Positions 33,638-33,871 of a stretch of DNA of 33,871 nucleotides are shown in pieces. Source of the stretch: Lentisphaerota bacterium (GTDB lineage: Bacteria > Verrucomicrobiota > Lentisphaeria > Victivallales > Victivallaceae). Position numbers and translations under genes: made by a program. The stretch spans positions 1 to 33,871 of the forward strand of contig SUWJ01000026.1 of assembly GCA_015061545.1 (NCBI GenBank), read 5' to 3'. Each line of letters opens with the position of its first letter. Within the stretch, counting starts at the first letter, position 1. Under the pieces are notes generated by a model that saw nothing but the letters and a program-made list of their open reading frames with translations, was not told the DNA's origin and searched no databases.

Positions 33638-33684
33638 TAAAAGGTGCGGGAACCTCCTTTCAAAAAACCTTTTCGAGGAAAAGG

Positions 33685-33791
33685 CTTGAGGAGGGGGAAA
33701 AGCCCTTTTCAGGAAAGGCTCTTTTCCCCCTCCTCAAACTCCACCCCCTCCTATGAGAGACGGTTTGTCAAATTTTATTTGTTAAAAAAAC
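33685..33791 (+). repeat. Dispersed hairpin repeat, copy B
   Basis: This copy is inverted relative to 1-106 and covers the same sequence. Its hairpin is 33688-33735 (arms GAGGAGGGGGAAAAG and CTTTTCCCCCTCCTC). The tail 33736-33791 matches copy A except for one C. Paired differences between the two hairpins keep the stem intact. It lies 47 bases after the neck-like gene and may also act as a terminator for that pair. Just upstream (about 33650) is the CCTCCTTTCAAAAA motif also found after the MFS gene. Confidence 0.85.
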
Positions 33792-33837
33792 GTAAAAAAT
33801 ATGAAAATCAGCAGAAGATGATTCCCAATGTTTGCTT

Positions 33838-33866
33838 TTGTCTTGCTCCTATTCGCGTTCTATAAT
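33838..33866 (+). promoter_or_regulatory. Outward promoter at the right edge
   Basis: TTGTCT (33838-33843), a 17-base spacer and a perfect TATAAT (33861-33866). It points out of the window and suggests that a plus-strand gene begins soon after 33871. Confidence 0.42.
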
Positions 33867-33871
33867 GCTTC

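Noticed and set aside
1-33791. Inverted repeats at both ends as termini of a large transposon
   Set aside because: The repeats are short and hairpin-rich, no transposase is present, and the content between them is mostly core genes. Dispersed intergenic repeats are a simpler reading.

Overview
The window looks like a piece of a bacterial draft genome of moderate G+C. The likeliest group is the PVC superphylum, Lentisphaerota/Victivallales. This is inferred from gene content: a membrane pyrophosphatase, an nrdR partner gene with an ATP-cone, a cytosolic family-2 glycosidase, many dispersed G-rich hairpin repeats, and a phage-type portal gene among housekeeping genes. It is not proven. No rRNA, tRNA or CRISPR array was found. 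Base 1 falls exactly on the edge of a dispersed repeat, so the left end is probably an assembly break.

Layout. 1-489: inverted-repeat copy A with a hairpin, a minus-strand terminator that has no known gene in front of it, a T20 tract and a good promoter. 490-2238 (+): Nudix hydrolase and MFS transporter, directly abutting. 2239-2422: 9-bp tandem repeats between convergent genes. 2423-6914 (-): lysS, SGNH hydrolase, alpha/beta hydrolase, mntP, xerC, closely spaced. 6915-7265: divergent lysS/hppA promoters that appear to share one palindromic -35 hexamer. 7266-9644 (+): K+-dependent membrane pyrophosphatase. 9934-11034 (+): PilT/PilU-family ATPase with a structured 5' leader. 11080-16668 (+): ilvD, a polyprenyl synthase, murG, an epimerase and an MBL hydrolase. 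16700-21329 (-): nrdR, ATP-cone protein, purQ, dnaN, recF. 21542-24823 (+): pheA, a YeiH-family exporter and a cysteine desulfurase, the last two overlapping. 24877-28896 (-): eukaryotic-type hisA, cls, a TPR protein and a DUF4037 nucleotidyltransferase-like protein. 29063-31672 (-): large GH2 enzyme. 31902-33637 (+): phage portal-like protein and a small phage neck-like protein, translationally coupled. 33685-33791: inverted-repeat copy B. 33838-33866: an outward promoter.

How they work together. Most genes are core metabolism and replication: lysyl-tRNA charging, PPi-driven ion pumping, branched-chain and aromatic amino acid synthesis, isoprenoid and lipid II steps, sliding clamp and RecF, dNTP control. 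The accessory parts that deserve attention are: the two repeat copies whose hairpins differ by compensatory changes; the structured leader of the pilus ATPase; the TPR plus DUF4037 pair behind cls; the NrdR plus ATP-cone pair with twin dyads over its promoter; and the isolated portal/neck gene pair closed off by a repeat hairpin.
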